Of a stretch of 64,000 nt of DNA, positions 32,479 through 41,195 are shown piece after piece. The notes below the pieces were generated by a model, which saw only the letters and a program-made list of their open reading frames with translations, was not told where the DNA came from and searched no databases. The first letter of the stretch is position 1; each line of letters begins with the position of its first letter. Origin of the DNA: an uncultured Eubacterium sp. (GTDB lineage: Bacteria; Bacillota; Clostridia; Lachnospirales; Lachnospiraceae); assembly GCA_910586225.1 (NCBI GenBank), contig CAJUIL010000001.1, forward strand, positions 197,183 through 261,182, read 5' to 3'. Position numbers and translations under genes: made by a program.

Positions 32479-33295
32479 ACTTGGAAAGCAATTACTGGCA
32501 GGCCCTTATATCGTCTGGATGACAGGGTTTATCCTGCTCCCGCTGCTGCTCGTCGTATATTACGCGTTTACCAACTCCGCGGGCAGCTTTACGTTTGCAA
32601 ATGTGATCTCGATCTTTCACAAGGTGCATATGAAATCCCTATGGCTGTCGGTCAAGATCGCACTCCAATGCACGGTCATCTGCCTGGCGCTCTCTTATCC
32701 GCTGGCTATGATCTTAAATAAGCTGAATGTCAGGCACCAGAATTTTATCGTATTTGTATTTATCCTGCCAATGTGGATGAATTTCCTGCTGCGTATACTT
32801 GCCTGGCAGCTGCTATTATCCAATAACGGGATCATCAACGCTGTACTGGATGCGCTGCAGCTCCCTAACATCAGCATCTTAAATACGCCGACCGCCGTAG
32901 TGTTCGGCATGGTGTATGACTTTCTGCCCTATATGATCCTGCCGATCTACAACTCCATGTCGCGTATCCGCAAGGATATCATTGAAGCTGCGCAGGATCT
33001 GGGAGCAAAAAATTATGTGATCTTTATCCGGATCATTTTGCCGCTGACGCTTTCCGGCGTAATGAGCGGGATTATTATGGTTTTTGTACCCGCCCTCACC
33101 TCGTTTGCCATCTCCAACCTGTTAGGCGGCGGCAAGGTGCTGCTGATCGGAAATATCATCGAAGCCGATTTTATGCAGTTTTTCAACTGGAACCTGGGGG
33201 CCGGGTTATCGCTTGTGCTGATGGTTTTCGTCATCGCAAGCATGGCTATTATGAACAAGCATTCTGAAGACGCAGGAGGAACTGCCGTATGGTGA
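32471..33295 (+). CDS. potB: Spermidine/putrescine ABC transporter permease
   Basis: A 274-residue permease with six predicted membrane helices. The first helix is GPYIVWMTGFILLPLLLVVYY in part, and the EAA-type coupling loop reads IEAAQDLGAKNYVIFIRIILPLTL, which contacts the ATPase. It forms the translocation channel with PotC. The gene overlaps potA and potC by 8 and 7 nt, indicating coupled translation. Confidence 0.94.
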   Translation: MRRLGKQLLAGPYIVWMTGFILLPLLLVVYYAFTNSAGSFTFANVISIFHKVHMKSLWLSVKIALQCTVICLALSYPLAMILNKLNVRHQNFIVFVFILPMWMNFLLRILAWQLLLSNNGIINAVLDALQLPNISILNTPTAVVFGMVYDFLPYMILPIYNSMSRIRKDIIEAAQDLGAKNYVIFIRIILPLTLSGVMSGIIMVFVPALTSFAISNLLGGGKVLLIGNIIEADFMQFFNWNLGAGLSLVLMVFVIASMAIMNKHSEDAGGTAVW

Positions 33296-34077
33296 AAAAA
33301 AGCCTGGAACGGATGTATCTGGCACTTATTTTCTTATTTTTGTACCTGCCGATCGTGGTACTCATCATCCTGTCCTTTAACGATTCTAAATCCAGAGTGT
33401 TCTGGGGCGGATTTACGCTGAAATGGTATGAAAAGCTGTTTGAAAGCAGTATGATCATGGATGCCTTTCAAACAACGATCGTCGTGACGCTGCTTTCTTC
33501 TGTCATCGCTACCTTGCTTGGCACGATGGCTGCGGTCGGCATCCACGCAATGAAAAAAAACAACCGCGCCCTGCTGCTCGGCGCAACGAATATCCCGCTG
33601 TTAAACGCCGATATCGTAACTGGTATTTCGATGATGCTCATTTTTGTCCGCTTTACAAGCCTTGGCCTGCATACGGTGCTGATCGCGCATATTACGTTCG
33701 ACATCCCCTATGTAATACTCAACGTGCTGCCCAAGCTGAACCAGACGAGCAAGTCGACCTATGAAGCCGCCCTGGACCTGGGCGCCAAACCAGTGTACGC
33801 GTTTTTTAAGATCATCTGGCCGCAGATCAGTCCGGGTGTACTTTCCGGCTTTTTAATGTCCGTAACGATGTCGCTGGATGATTTCAGCATTACGTACTTT
33901 ACAAAGGGCGCAGGCGTCAATACACTGTCCACTATGATCTATACCGAGCTTCGCAAGGGGATCATCCCGCAGATGTATGCGCTCTCTACCATTTTGTTTT
34001 TTATGGCATTCGCGCTGCTTTTGCTTATCAATTTCCGCTCCGGCCACGCCGCAAAACTAGCGGAACAACGCTATTAA
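33289..34077 (+). CDS. potC: Spermidine/putrescine ABC transporter permease
   Basis: A 262-residue permease with six predicted helices (first YLALIFLFLYLPIVVLIIL) and the coupling loop EAALDLGAKPVYAFFKIIWPQI. It pairs with PotB. The sequence SVTMSLDDFSITYF is typical of PotC-type permeases. It is followed by potD after 19 bp with an AAAGGAG ribosome site. Confidence 0.94.
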   Translation: MVKKSLERMYLALIFLFLYLPIVVLIILSFNDSKSRVFWGGFTLKWYEKLFESSMIMDAFQTTIVVTLLSSVIATLLGTMAAVGIHAMKKNNRALLLGATNIPLLNADIVTGISMMLIFVRFTSLGLHTVLIAHITFDIPYVILNVLPKLNQTSKSTYEAALDLGAKPVYAFFKIIWPQISPGVLSGFLMSVTMSLDDFSITYFTKGAGVNTLSTMIYTELRKGIIPQMYALSTILFFMAFALLLLINFRSGHAAKLAEQRY

Positions 34078-34096
34078 CTGAAAGGAGAAGCCCGCC

Positions 34097-35167
34097 ATGA
34101 AATATAAAACGAAAATAAAAAAGCGATCTGCCGCGCTGCTGCTGGCCATCTGCTGCACCGCCTTTACAGGCGGCTGTTCCGCCAAAAACGATCCAAATAC
34201 CGTCACCGTCTTAAACTACGGAAAATATCTGGACCCCGTGCTGATCGACCAGTTTGAAGCAGAAACCGGGATCACAGTCAAATACGAGGAATACGAAAGC
34301 CCGGAGGAAATGTACGCAAAATACAAAGCAGGCTCCATCCGCTACGATGTCGCCTGCACCTCTGACTACATTATCCAAAAGCTTATTGACGAAGGGGAAA
34401 CGCTGGACATTGATTTTGACAGCATCCCGGAATTTGCAAATATTGACGAAACCTACTTGGACTATTGTAAAACCTTTGACCCGGACGGGCGTTATACGCT
34501 GCCGTACTTTTTCGGTACCGTCGGTATTTTATATAATACCAAAATGGTCGACCCTGCCGAAACCGATACATGGAACGTACTATGGGATGAAAAATATTCC
34601 GGCCAGATCATTATGGAAAACAGCGTACGCGATACGTATATGGTCGCCCAAAAACTGCTGAACGTTTCCTGCAACACGACAGACCGGGATATTTTAGATC
34701 AGTCGCTTGAACTGCTGCTCAAACAAAAACCGCTTGTCTACTCTTATCTGAGCGATGAGAGCGCCGACTGGATGGCCGCTGGCAACGCCGCGCTCGCCGA
34801 AGTCTATTCCGGTGAAGCCGCTTACGCACAAACGTTAAACGAGGATCTGGCGTTCAGCGTGCCAAAGGAAGGTTCGAATATGTGGGTTGACGCATGGTTT
34901 ATCCCGAAAACCTGCCGCAATAAAAAAAACGCGGAGCTGTTTTTGAACTATCTGTGCCGTGCGGACGTCGCTATGACAAACTTTGAATACGTGTACTACG
35001 CGACGCCGAACAAAGCCGTATATGAACAGCTTGATAAAGACACCCAGCAGGATCAAACGATTTTCCCTAGTAAGGAAACCTTGGACAACTGTGAATTTTT
35101 TAAGCCTTTGGACGAAATTACGACAAATTATTATACGGAGCTTTGGGAAGCGCTGAAAGCCTATTAG
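34097..35167 (+). CDS. potD: Spermidine/putrescine-binding lipoprotein
   Basis: A 356-residue substrate-binding lipoprotein. The signal ends in a lipobox-like FTGGC (cysteine at residue 27). The mature protein opens VTVLNYGKYLDPVLIDQFE, and has YDVACTSDYIIQKLI, PYFFGTVGILYNTKMV and DAWFIPKTC, matching PotD/PotF proteins. Asp and aromatic residues that bind polyamine amines in known structures appear conserved in general position; specificity is not resolved. Its TAG stop shares bases with the stop of the convergent HlyD-like gene, leaving no space for a terminator. Confidence 0.93.
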   Translation: MKYKTKIKKRSAALLLAICCTAFTGGCSAKNDPNTVTVLNYGKYLDPVLIDQFEAETGITVKYEEYESPEEMYAKYKAGSIRYDVACTSDYIIQKLIDEGETLDIDFDSIPEFANIDETYLDYCKTFDPDGRYTLPYFFGTVGILYNTKMVDPAETDTWNVLWDEKYSGQIIMENSVRDTYMVAQKLLNVSCNTTDRDILDQSLELLLKQKPLVYSYLSDESADWMAAGNAALAEVYSGEAAYAQTLNEDLAFSVPKEGSNMWVDAWFIPKTCRNKKNAELFLNYLCRADVAMTNFEYVYYATPNKAVYEQLDKDTQQDQTIFPSKETLDNCEFFKPLDEITTNYYTELWEALKAY

Positions 35168-36210
35168 CTTGATCTATCCATGCGCTCCTCCCCCTCCTCA
35201 AACAGCCGTACCTTATCCTGGGACTGGAGCTTTTTGTCCGCGTACACGACCACCTGCTCCTCCGCTCCGACCGCACCGTCTGCCAATGCAGCAAAACTGT
35301 CGTTTTGATCCCTGACTGTGACATTTTTCCGTACAACGCTCAGCTCCTTACCCAGGATCGTCTCCACCTCCCGGATCAGCAGCACATAATACTGCTGCCC
35401 ATCCGTATGCAGTGCCGTAAGCGGTACACAGCAATCGTACCGCCCGCCTGCAGCCGTCATTTCCAATACTCCGCTCTCTCCAGGCGCAGCCTCCTGCGCA
35501 GACACGTCTGTCACAGCTTCCCACGCTCCGCCTGCCGACTGCCGCACCGTCCGGACCAGGCAGGCTTCATCTATAAGCTTTCCGTTTTGCAGCTGCAGCT
35601 GTACGGTATCTCCGGCTGTTAAAAGCTGCGCCTGCTCCTTCGTAAGCTCTGCCCGAAACTGCAGGCTGCCGCCGGATGCATCCGCAAAAAGCATCGATGC
35701 GCTGTCTGGCGTACGGTCACCCGGCCTGACCAATACCTTCGTAAGATACCCTTCCTGCCCGCAGCATACCTGCCCGCCCTTCTGCCGCAGCTTTTTAAAC
35801 TTCGTAAGCCGTTCGCTGCAATCCCTGACCGTAAGCTGCTGCTCCAACAGATTTCCCGGTTGTCCGCCCAAAGCGCCCGCCTTTGCCTGTGCAACCTGTA
35901 TCTGCTCTTCTAGCCGCTGGATCTGGCGATCCAGATCCGCCTCATCCAGAATAAGCAGCACCGTGTCCGCATCGATCCTTTCCCCTGCCTTCACACAAAC
36001 CTCACGGATACGTACCCCCTCCGGTACTACCACAGCCGTTTCCCTTGCCGCTTCCACCAGCCCTTCTGCAGACAGCGTCCGTGTCAGGCTTTTCGACGAC
36101 GCTTTCCCCAGCGTAACACGCGCCATTTTATGTGCATAAATACCACGCGACAGCATCGTAAAAAACAGCATCAGCCCGAAAAAGCAAACAAGATATTTCC
36201 ATCTCTTCAT
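35164..36210 (-). CDS. HlyD/RND-type membrane adaptor protein
   Basis: A 348-residue adaptor of the HlyD/MacA family. One N-terminal helix (about 6-25) anchors it; the segment TLSAEGLVEAARETAVVVPEGVRIREVCVKAGERI is a barrel-sandwich (lipoyl-like) half, then a short coiled coil (DLDRQIQRLEEQIQ) and beta-barrel parts. Such proteins usually assist exporters, but here the gene closes an operon with a propeller-SBP lipoprotein and two importer-type permeases, 51 bp after the MalG-like gene. Cys-Cys pairs (QVCCGQ, YDCCVP) are unusual for an extracellular protein. Its function in this setting is unknown. Confidence 0.8.
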   Translation of the reverse strand: MKRWKYLVCFFGLMLFFTMLSRGIYAHKMARVTLGKASSKSLTRTLSAEGLVEAARETAVVVPEGVRIREVCVKAGERIDADTVLLILDEADLDRQIQRLEEQIQVAQAKAGALGGQPGNLLEQQLTVRDCSERLTKFKKLRQKGGQVCCGQEGYLTKVLVRPGDRTPDSASMLFADASGGSLQFRAELTKEQAQLLTAGDTVQLQLQNGKLIDEACLVRTVRQSAGGAWEAVTDVSAQEAAPGESGVLEMTAAGGRYDCCVPLTALHTDGQQYYVLLIREVETILGKELSVVRKNVTVRDQNDSFAALADGAVGAEEQVVVYADKKLQSQDKVRLFEEGEERMDRSS

Positions 36211-36261
36211 TTCTCCAATCCCTCCTAATATCCCAAAAGCAGCCAGAGACGCATACGTTTC

Positions 36262-37128
36262 CTACGACTTGATCCCTGAAGCGGCTATTCCCTGCTCCAA
36301 ATAATCCTGACCCATCACAAATACCAGCGCCGCAGGAACCAGTGTCAAAACAGATGCCGCCAAAGCCGTCCCCGCCTGCCCCTGCGTAATTTCCGGCAAA
36401 TACAGTGACAGCGGCCAAAGCACTTTTTCCTTTAAAAAGGCAAGCGGCTGCTCCATCATATTCCAATAATCCAAAAATCCAAGCACAAGCACTGACAAAA
36501 CCCCCGACGAACCAAGCGGAAGCCCAATGCTGCAAAAAAGCGCAAACTCTCCCGCCCCCTCTACCCGCGCCGCCTCCAAAAGCTCCTTTGGAACAGCGGT
36601 AAATCCCCGATAAGCTATAAAGACCGGATAAGTGGAAAATACCGCCGGCAATATGACCGCCGCATGGGTATCCATCAGCCTCATCCCGCTCAGCACAAGA
36701 TAAGCCGGCAGCATCGTCACTTGAAAGGGAAGCAGCATAAATATCACATACATCGTAAACAACAGATGCCTTCCCCGAAATCGAAACGCCGCAAACGCCC
36801 ATGCCGCAGGGACCGCCACAAGCAAATGCCCCGCCAGGATACACGCAACCATCTTTACCAAATTCCAAAACACCGTAAAAAAATCCGGCGTCCAGATCAG
36901 CAGCCTGCTATAATGACGCAGCGTAGGATACAAAACGAGCAGCCTCCACCGGATGCTTTCTTCTGTAGGGGATTGTGAAAGCACCGGATCCAGGCTGTAC
37001 GACAACTCATTCCCACTTTTCAAAGAACCAAGCACGACAACGAGGACCGGAGCACAGACCATGACCGCCAAAACAGCCGCTCCTGCTGCAGCTGTCGCTT
37101 TTTTACAAGTAAGCTTTTGGTATTTCAT
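36262..37128 (-). CDS. MalG-like ABC permease
   Basis: A 288-residue carbohydrate-uptake-type permease with about six helices. The coupling motif is EAARVEGAGEFALFCSIGLPL and the C-terminus ends near QDYLEQGIAASGIKS, a typical MalG-family ending. The ATG at 37126-37128 follows GGAG and overlaps the stop of the MalF-like gene by 4 nt. No ATPase is encoded in the operon, so a shared MsmK/UgpC-type ATPase elsewhere would be needed, unless transport is not its job. Confidence 0.9.
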   Translation of the reverse strand: MKYQKLTCKKATAAAGAAVLAVMVCAPVLVVVLGSLKSGNELSYSLDPVLSQSPTEESIRWRLLVLYPTLRHYSRLLIWTPDFFTVFWNLVKMVACILAGHLLVAVPAAWAFAAFRFRGRHLLFTMYVIFMLLPFQVTMLPAYLVLSGMRLMDTHAAVILPAVFSTYPVFIAYRGFTAVPKELLEAARVEGAGEFALFCSIGLPLGSSGVLSVLVLGFLDYWNMMEQPLAFLKEKVLWPLSLYLPEITQGQAGTALAASVLTLVPAALVFVMGQDYLEQGIAASGIKS

Positions 37129-38015
37129 ATTCCCCCGCTCCTTTCTTCCTTTCCTTCCCATATCCACTGCAGCGCCAGCTGTACCAGCGCAAACACGATT
37201 GTCACACATACTGCTGCTGCAGCCATTTTGTCCACTTCAAGGCTCGTAAACCAATTCTGGAATAAATGCTGCAGCAAATATATTTTCTCCTGCGGATAAG
37301 CTCCTGCCACAAGATACACCTCCCGGAATACCCGAAAGGAATTTAAAAACGACAATACTGTGACCGTATACAATACCGGCTTTAATCCAGGCAGCACGAC
37401 ATACCAAAAGCATTTTGCCCGCGACGCGCCATCCACCCTTGCCGCTTCTTGATATTCCTCCGGTATCTGGCTAAGGCCCGCCAGCCAGAGCACGATGGTA
37501 TAACCCAGGTTCTTCCAAAGATAGCTAAATACCAGCACCCAAAACGACGCACCGCTCCCCAGCCAATCCACCGGATGCAGTCCGAACCTGCTTAAAAACG
37601 CATTACAAAGCCCCTGCTGATGAAACAGCATCCTCCATACAAGCACAACCGTCGCTGTTGGAACTGCGATCGGAAACAAAAACGCAGATTTTAGCCCATG
37701 CTCCCAAGCAAGTCCATGAATGGCAGCAGATAGCAGCAAGGATAATACTAAAAGCAGCGGAACACCTACGCATACAAACCGCAGCGTATTTTTGACTGCC
37801 AGCAAAAACGCTTCATTTGCAAAAACCGTCTGATAGTTCACCAGTCCGCAAAACTTCCCGGTGACTGCCGTCGTAAACGAGCGTCTCCCAACATCCGCAA
37901 ACGGAAGCAGCACGAAAACAGATACTCCCACAAGGCTTGGCAGCAAAAACCCGATCCATGCCGCCCGCCTACTCGTTAAGATACAACGATATTTTCTGTG
38001 CAATTTCTCTGGCAC
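37125..38015 (-). CDS. MalF-like ABC permease
   Basis: A permease of about 296 residues with six helices; the first is AAWIGFLLPSLVGVSVFVLLP. The coupling loop is EEYQEAARVDGASRAKCFWYVVLPGLKPV. The start is uncertain: GTG at 38013-38015 lies inside the 3' end of the propeller-SBP gene (47-bp overlap), with GAAGG upstream. It should pair with the MalG-like protein as a membrane channel. Confidence 0.88.
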   Translation of the reverse strand: MPEKLHRKYRCILTSRRAAWIGFLLPSLVGVSVFVLLPFADVGRRSFTTAVTGKFCGLVNYQTVFANEAFLLAVKNTLRFVCVGVPLLLVLSLLLSAAIHGLAWEHGLKSAFLFPIAVPTATVVLVWRMLFHQQGLCNAFLSRFGLHPVDWLGSGASFWVLVFSYLWKNLGYTIVLWLAGLSQIPEEYQEAARVDGASRAKCFWYVVLPGLKPVLYTVTVLSFLNSFRVFREVYLVAGAYPQEKIYLLQHLFQNWFTSLEVDKMAAAAVCVTIVFALVQLALQWIWEGKEERSGGI

Positions 38016-40365
38016 CTTCTTCCACCTTCTTTTCTCCTCGTAATGCCTGCGCTCCGATCGTGATCACTTCATTTTTCAGGCTTTCCTCAAATACTACTGG
38101 CGTCTGCAGCGACTCCAGCACTTTCCTAAACTGCTCCAACTCCTGCTCCTTTGGCCATTGCAGCCCCAGAACCACCTGGCAGCCCTCACGGTCCTCTTCT
38201 CCTGTCACTAAGACCTTTTCCGGCTGCGGATCGGTCGTAAACGCCTCGTACGCAGACGCGTTAACCGGAAATCCATCTTCAAAATCCCGCCCTTGTACAT
38301 CGCTTCCAAGCAGCACCCGGATAAAAGCCTCCGCCTGCTCCCGGTGCGCTGTATGCGTACTGATCCCGATCGTTCCTGTTGGTATAAACTGCATACCTTC
38401 CTGCCCGTTCCAGATCTGGTATTCCAAGGAACGTCCTTTTTTTCCCAGTTCCCTTTGCAGCGCTGTCATAATCAGAAAATCATGCATAGACGATACATAG
38501 CCGACTGTTATCAGCTGGTTTTCAGGAATCTGCTGTATCGCCCTTCCCATACCAAGCAGTACCTTCTGCGCTTCTCTGATTTCTTTTTCATAATGCCTTT
38601 GGATAAAATCCGTATACTCCCGGTGCGCTTCCAGCTCTTGGGCGTCCAGATTTTTCTGATCTGCTTCGTAAATGCGCTTTGCCTGCTCCAAAAAATCACG
38701 CAGCGCTTCCTGATCTACCTTTCCCTGTTCATCCAGCCAGGCATTGGCGCTTGTTAAGTATAGTTTTTCCAGTGTTTCCTCCGCCCAGTAGCTTCCCAGC
38801 ACTGTTTCCGGCGTCGTGGAAAGTTTTGAAAGCTCTTCCGCCGTATCTGCAAGCGTGCTTAAGTCCGTAATGCCTTCTAAAATGCTGCCTTCTCCCTCGA
38901 TCAGCGGAACTTGGTAACGAAATGGCAGCACGCACACACCCGCTGCATTTTGAAAGCCGTTTAAAATACCTTCGAAATAATCTCCAGTCTGCGTAAGCTC
39001 ATCCGCAAGCACACTTAAATCCTCCAAAATCCCTTTTTCTTCGTATGCGTGCAGCGGCAGCTCATCCAACAGGATCAGATCCGGCCCTTCTCCCGCCAAT
39101 AGCCGCGTGTTCAGATTTTTCACCGCATCCGTCTTTGTCATGCCGTCCTCTCCGCTCAGCCCTGTCTCAAACTGTACAAACACCTCTGGGTACTTTTTAC
39201 GAAATGTGCTGATTGCCTGACGAATCGTTTCGTTGTCATATAGACCGTAGATCACAAGCTGCTCTTCCGGTACTGCCGGCGCTTCTTTGTCGTATGTATA
39301 AGCATAAAGCTCCCCATCCTGAAACAACACAAAAAAAGAACCGTCCTCATTTTGCAAAATATCCTCTGGCCGCTTGGATGGGTCGCCCAGGCTTGCGAGC
39401 GCCGCATCCACCAGCTCTTCCATCACGCTGCCGTCCTTGATATGCCCCACAAGCCCGTTGCAGCCAGCCAGGTACAGCATCCTGCCGTCTGTCCCATCCT
39501 TCCCCATACACAGCGCAAGTCCGGAGGTTTTGTCCGTCTGGCCTGCAAGGTAAGCATTCAGCACCTCGTCGTCTGCTTCCAGCTCTTTGCTTTTCAGATC
39601 ATAAAAATAAACCTGATTATCCACAGCAGCAACTATTAATTCCTCATTTGCACAAATACCCTCAGCGGCGCCTTCCACTGTAAAGATCTGCCTGCACGAC
39701 TCCTTCTGCGGAAAAATCTCATACACCTGACCTACCGTAGAAAGCGCAAACAGCCTTCCATCGGGAGTAAATACCGATTCACACAAATATTCTGCTTTTT
39801 CCTGCGTGTTCAGCGTAAATATCCGCATTGTCTGTTCCGGCTCCCGCAGGGAAAACGAAATGTATTTGCCATAAGTAACCCCGCTCGCATCCGTTTCTAA
39901 AGAATTGCAGGCAAGAAATACCTTCCCATCCACAGATATCGCAGCGCTGGAAAGCTCTATGATGCTTTCCTCCATCCACAGCTTTTCCAGCCCTGCAGCT
40001 GGTTTCGTCTCCCAGCTCTTTCCGTCATCCATGGATATGTTTACCTGAAATTTGCTCAGGTCCAAAAGAACCAAGCTTTTATCCGAAAGCCGCTGCATAC
40101 AGCAGGGGCCGGAAAAATCTTGCGGCGTTTGGATCTGCGTCTCAACATATCTGCCCTTTGCTGCCAAAGCGTCCTGGTCATTTTGATCCGCGCCCTTCCC
40201 CTCTGATTGTCCTGCAGCGTCCTTTGACGATGCCGATATTCCACCCGCATCCGGCTTAGCTGTACCTCCTTCTGGTTTCGTGCATCCTGCAGTCTCTGTC
40301 AGAAGCGTCAAGATCAGCGCAGACAAAGCAACCGGATAGTTTCTTCTTTTCCACTTCGAATCCAT
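37969..40365 (-). CDS. Lipoprotein fusing a beta-propeller-like domain to a solute-binding domain
   Basis: A 798-residue protein. A signal peptide with lipobox ETAGC (cysteine near residue 28) precedes a Gly/Ser/Asp-rich linker (about 30-70). Residues 75-400 look like a beta-propeller: an Asp-box type turn SMDDGKSWE and repeated strands such as SVDGKVFLAC, TPDGRLFALST, ANEELIVAAVDNQVYFYD and EDGSFFVLFQDGELYAY. Residues 405-798 are an extracellular solute-binding domain (VIYGLYDNETIRQAISTFR, LLAGEGPDLILLDELP, VLPFRYQVP, IGISTHTAHREQAEAFIRVLL). It is about twice the usual binding-protein length. It heads the operon with MalF/MalG-like permeases and an HlyD-like protein and is divergent from a two-component system. 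The ligand is unknown. Confidence 0.85.
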   Translation of the reverse strand: MDSKWKRRNYPVALSALILTLLTETAGCTKPEGGTAKPDAGGISASSKDAAGQSEGKGADQNDQDALAAKGRYVETQIQTPQDFSGPCCMQRLSDKSLVLLDLSKFQVNISMDDGKSWETKPAAGLEKLWMEESIIELSSAAISVDGKVFLACNSLETDASGVTYGKYISFSLREPEQTMRIFTLNTQEKAEYLCESVFTPDGRLFALSTVGQVYEIFPQKESCRQIFTVEGAAEGICANEELIVAAVDNQVYFYDLKSKELEADDEVLNAYLAGQTDKTSGLALCMGKDGTDGRMLYLAGCNGLVGHIKDGSVMEELVDAALASLGDPSKRPEDILQNEDGSFFVLFQDGELYAYTYDKEAPAVPEEQLVIYGLYDNETIRQAISTFRKKYPEVFVQFETGLSGEDGMTKTDAVKNLNTRLLAGEGPDLILLDELPLHAYEEKGILEDLSVLADELTQTGDYFEGILNGFQNAAGVCVLPFRYQVPLIEGEGSILEGITDLSTLADTAEELSKLSTTPETVLGSYWAEETLEKLYLTSANAWLDEQGKVDQEALRDFLEQAKRIYEADQKNLDAQELEAHREYTDFIQRHYEKEIREAQKVLLGMGRAIQQIPENQLITVGYVSSMHDFLIMTALQRELGKKGRSLEYQIWNGQEGMQFIPTGTIGISTHTAHREQAEAFIRVLLGSDVQGRDFEDGFPVNASAYEAFTTDPQPEKVLVTGEEDREGCQVVLGLQWPKEQELEQFRKVLESLQTPVVFEESLKNEVITIGAQALRGEKKVEEGAREIAQKISLYLNE

Positions 40366-40520
40366 AATATACTCCTTTCCTTACGATTGATGTACATAGA
40401 TGCACGATAACACACGAAGCTCTAACCATTCTCTAAAAACATAAAAATGAAAACAGATGCCATTTTGTTTTCTCCTCCTGCTACAATAACCGTATCAAAT
40501 CACAAAGACAGGAGGTACCC
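40366..40520. promoter_or_regulatory. Divergent control region
   Basis: The 155 bp between the divergent propeller-SBP and response-regulator genes must hold both promoters. TACAAT (40492-40497) is a possible -10 for the regulator, whose ATG follows AGGAGG; no convincing -35 was found. No clear tandem operator repeats were seen. Confidence 0.4.
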
Positions 40521-41195
40521 ATGCGGATCTTACTCATTGAAGACAACCAAAACCTATGCGATTCCCTTTCCTTCCAATTAAAAAAAGCAGGCTATCTCAC
40601 GGATACCTGTACTGACGGCGCAGACGCGTTCTACTATACGGAGCAGAACATCTACGACATGATTTTATTAGACCGGCTGCTGCCGCATATCGATGGACAG
40701 ACGATCTTAAAGAAGCTGCGCAGCCTTGGCAATACCACACCGGTTATTTTTCTGACGGCGCTTGGGGAATTAAGCCATAAAATCGATGGTCTGGAGGCGG
40801 GAGCGGATGATTATCTTGTCAAACCCTTCTCCTTTGAGGAGCTTACGGCAAGGATCCGCTCCATCAGCCGCCGCCCCCGGCAATGGAAAAAGGAGGATAT
40901 GTTTTCCTTTGGCGATATTACCTATTCCGCCGCCCAGCATTTGCTGACAGGGCCAGACGGACACTATACGCTGTCCAAAAAGGAAGGCGCCCTTTTGCGT
41001 ATTTTTTTGCAAAATCCTGCGCAGACGCTTCCGCGCCTGACACTTTTAACAAGGGTCTGGGGCCCTGACGCGGAAATAGAGGACGGCAATCTGGACAACT
41101 ATATGTATTTTATCAGGCGCCGGCTAAAAAGCGTGGGCTCTGGCATTGTTATCAAAACAGTACGCGGCGTCGGCTACAAGCTGGAGGATATATAA
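40521..41195 (+). CDS. OmpR/PhoB-family response regulator
   Basis: A 224-residue response regulator. The receiver (1-115) has EDN at residues 7-9 and the phosphoryl Asp at 51 in MILLDRLLPHIDG, with the T/K signalling residues in VIFLTALGE and YLVKPFSFEEL. The winged-helix output domain (about 125-222) ends VKTVRGVGYKLE. It overlaps the kinase gene by one base (TAATG), so the two form a two-component pair. Divergence from the propeller-SBP operon suggests that operon is its target. Start follows AGGAGGTACCC. Confidence 0.95.
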   Translation: MRILLIEDNQNLCDSLSFQLKKAGYLTDTCTDGADAFYYTEQNIYDMILLDRLLPHIDGQTILKKLRSLGNTTPVIFLTALGELSHKIDGLEAGADDYLVKPFSFEELTARIRSISRRPRQWKKEDMFSFGDITYSAAQHLLTGPDGHYTLSKKEGALLRIFLQNPAQTLPRLTLLTRVWGPDAEIEDGNLDNYMYFIRRRLKSVGSGIVIKTVRGVGYKLEDI

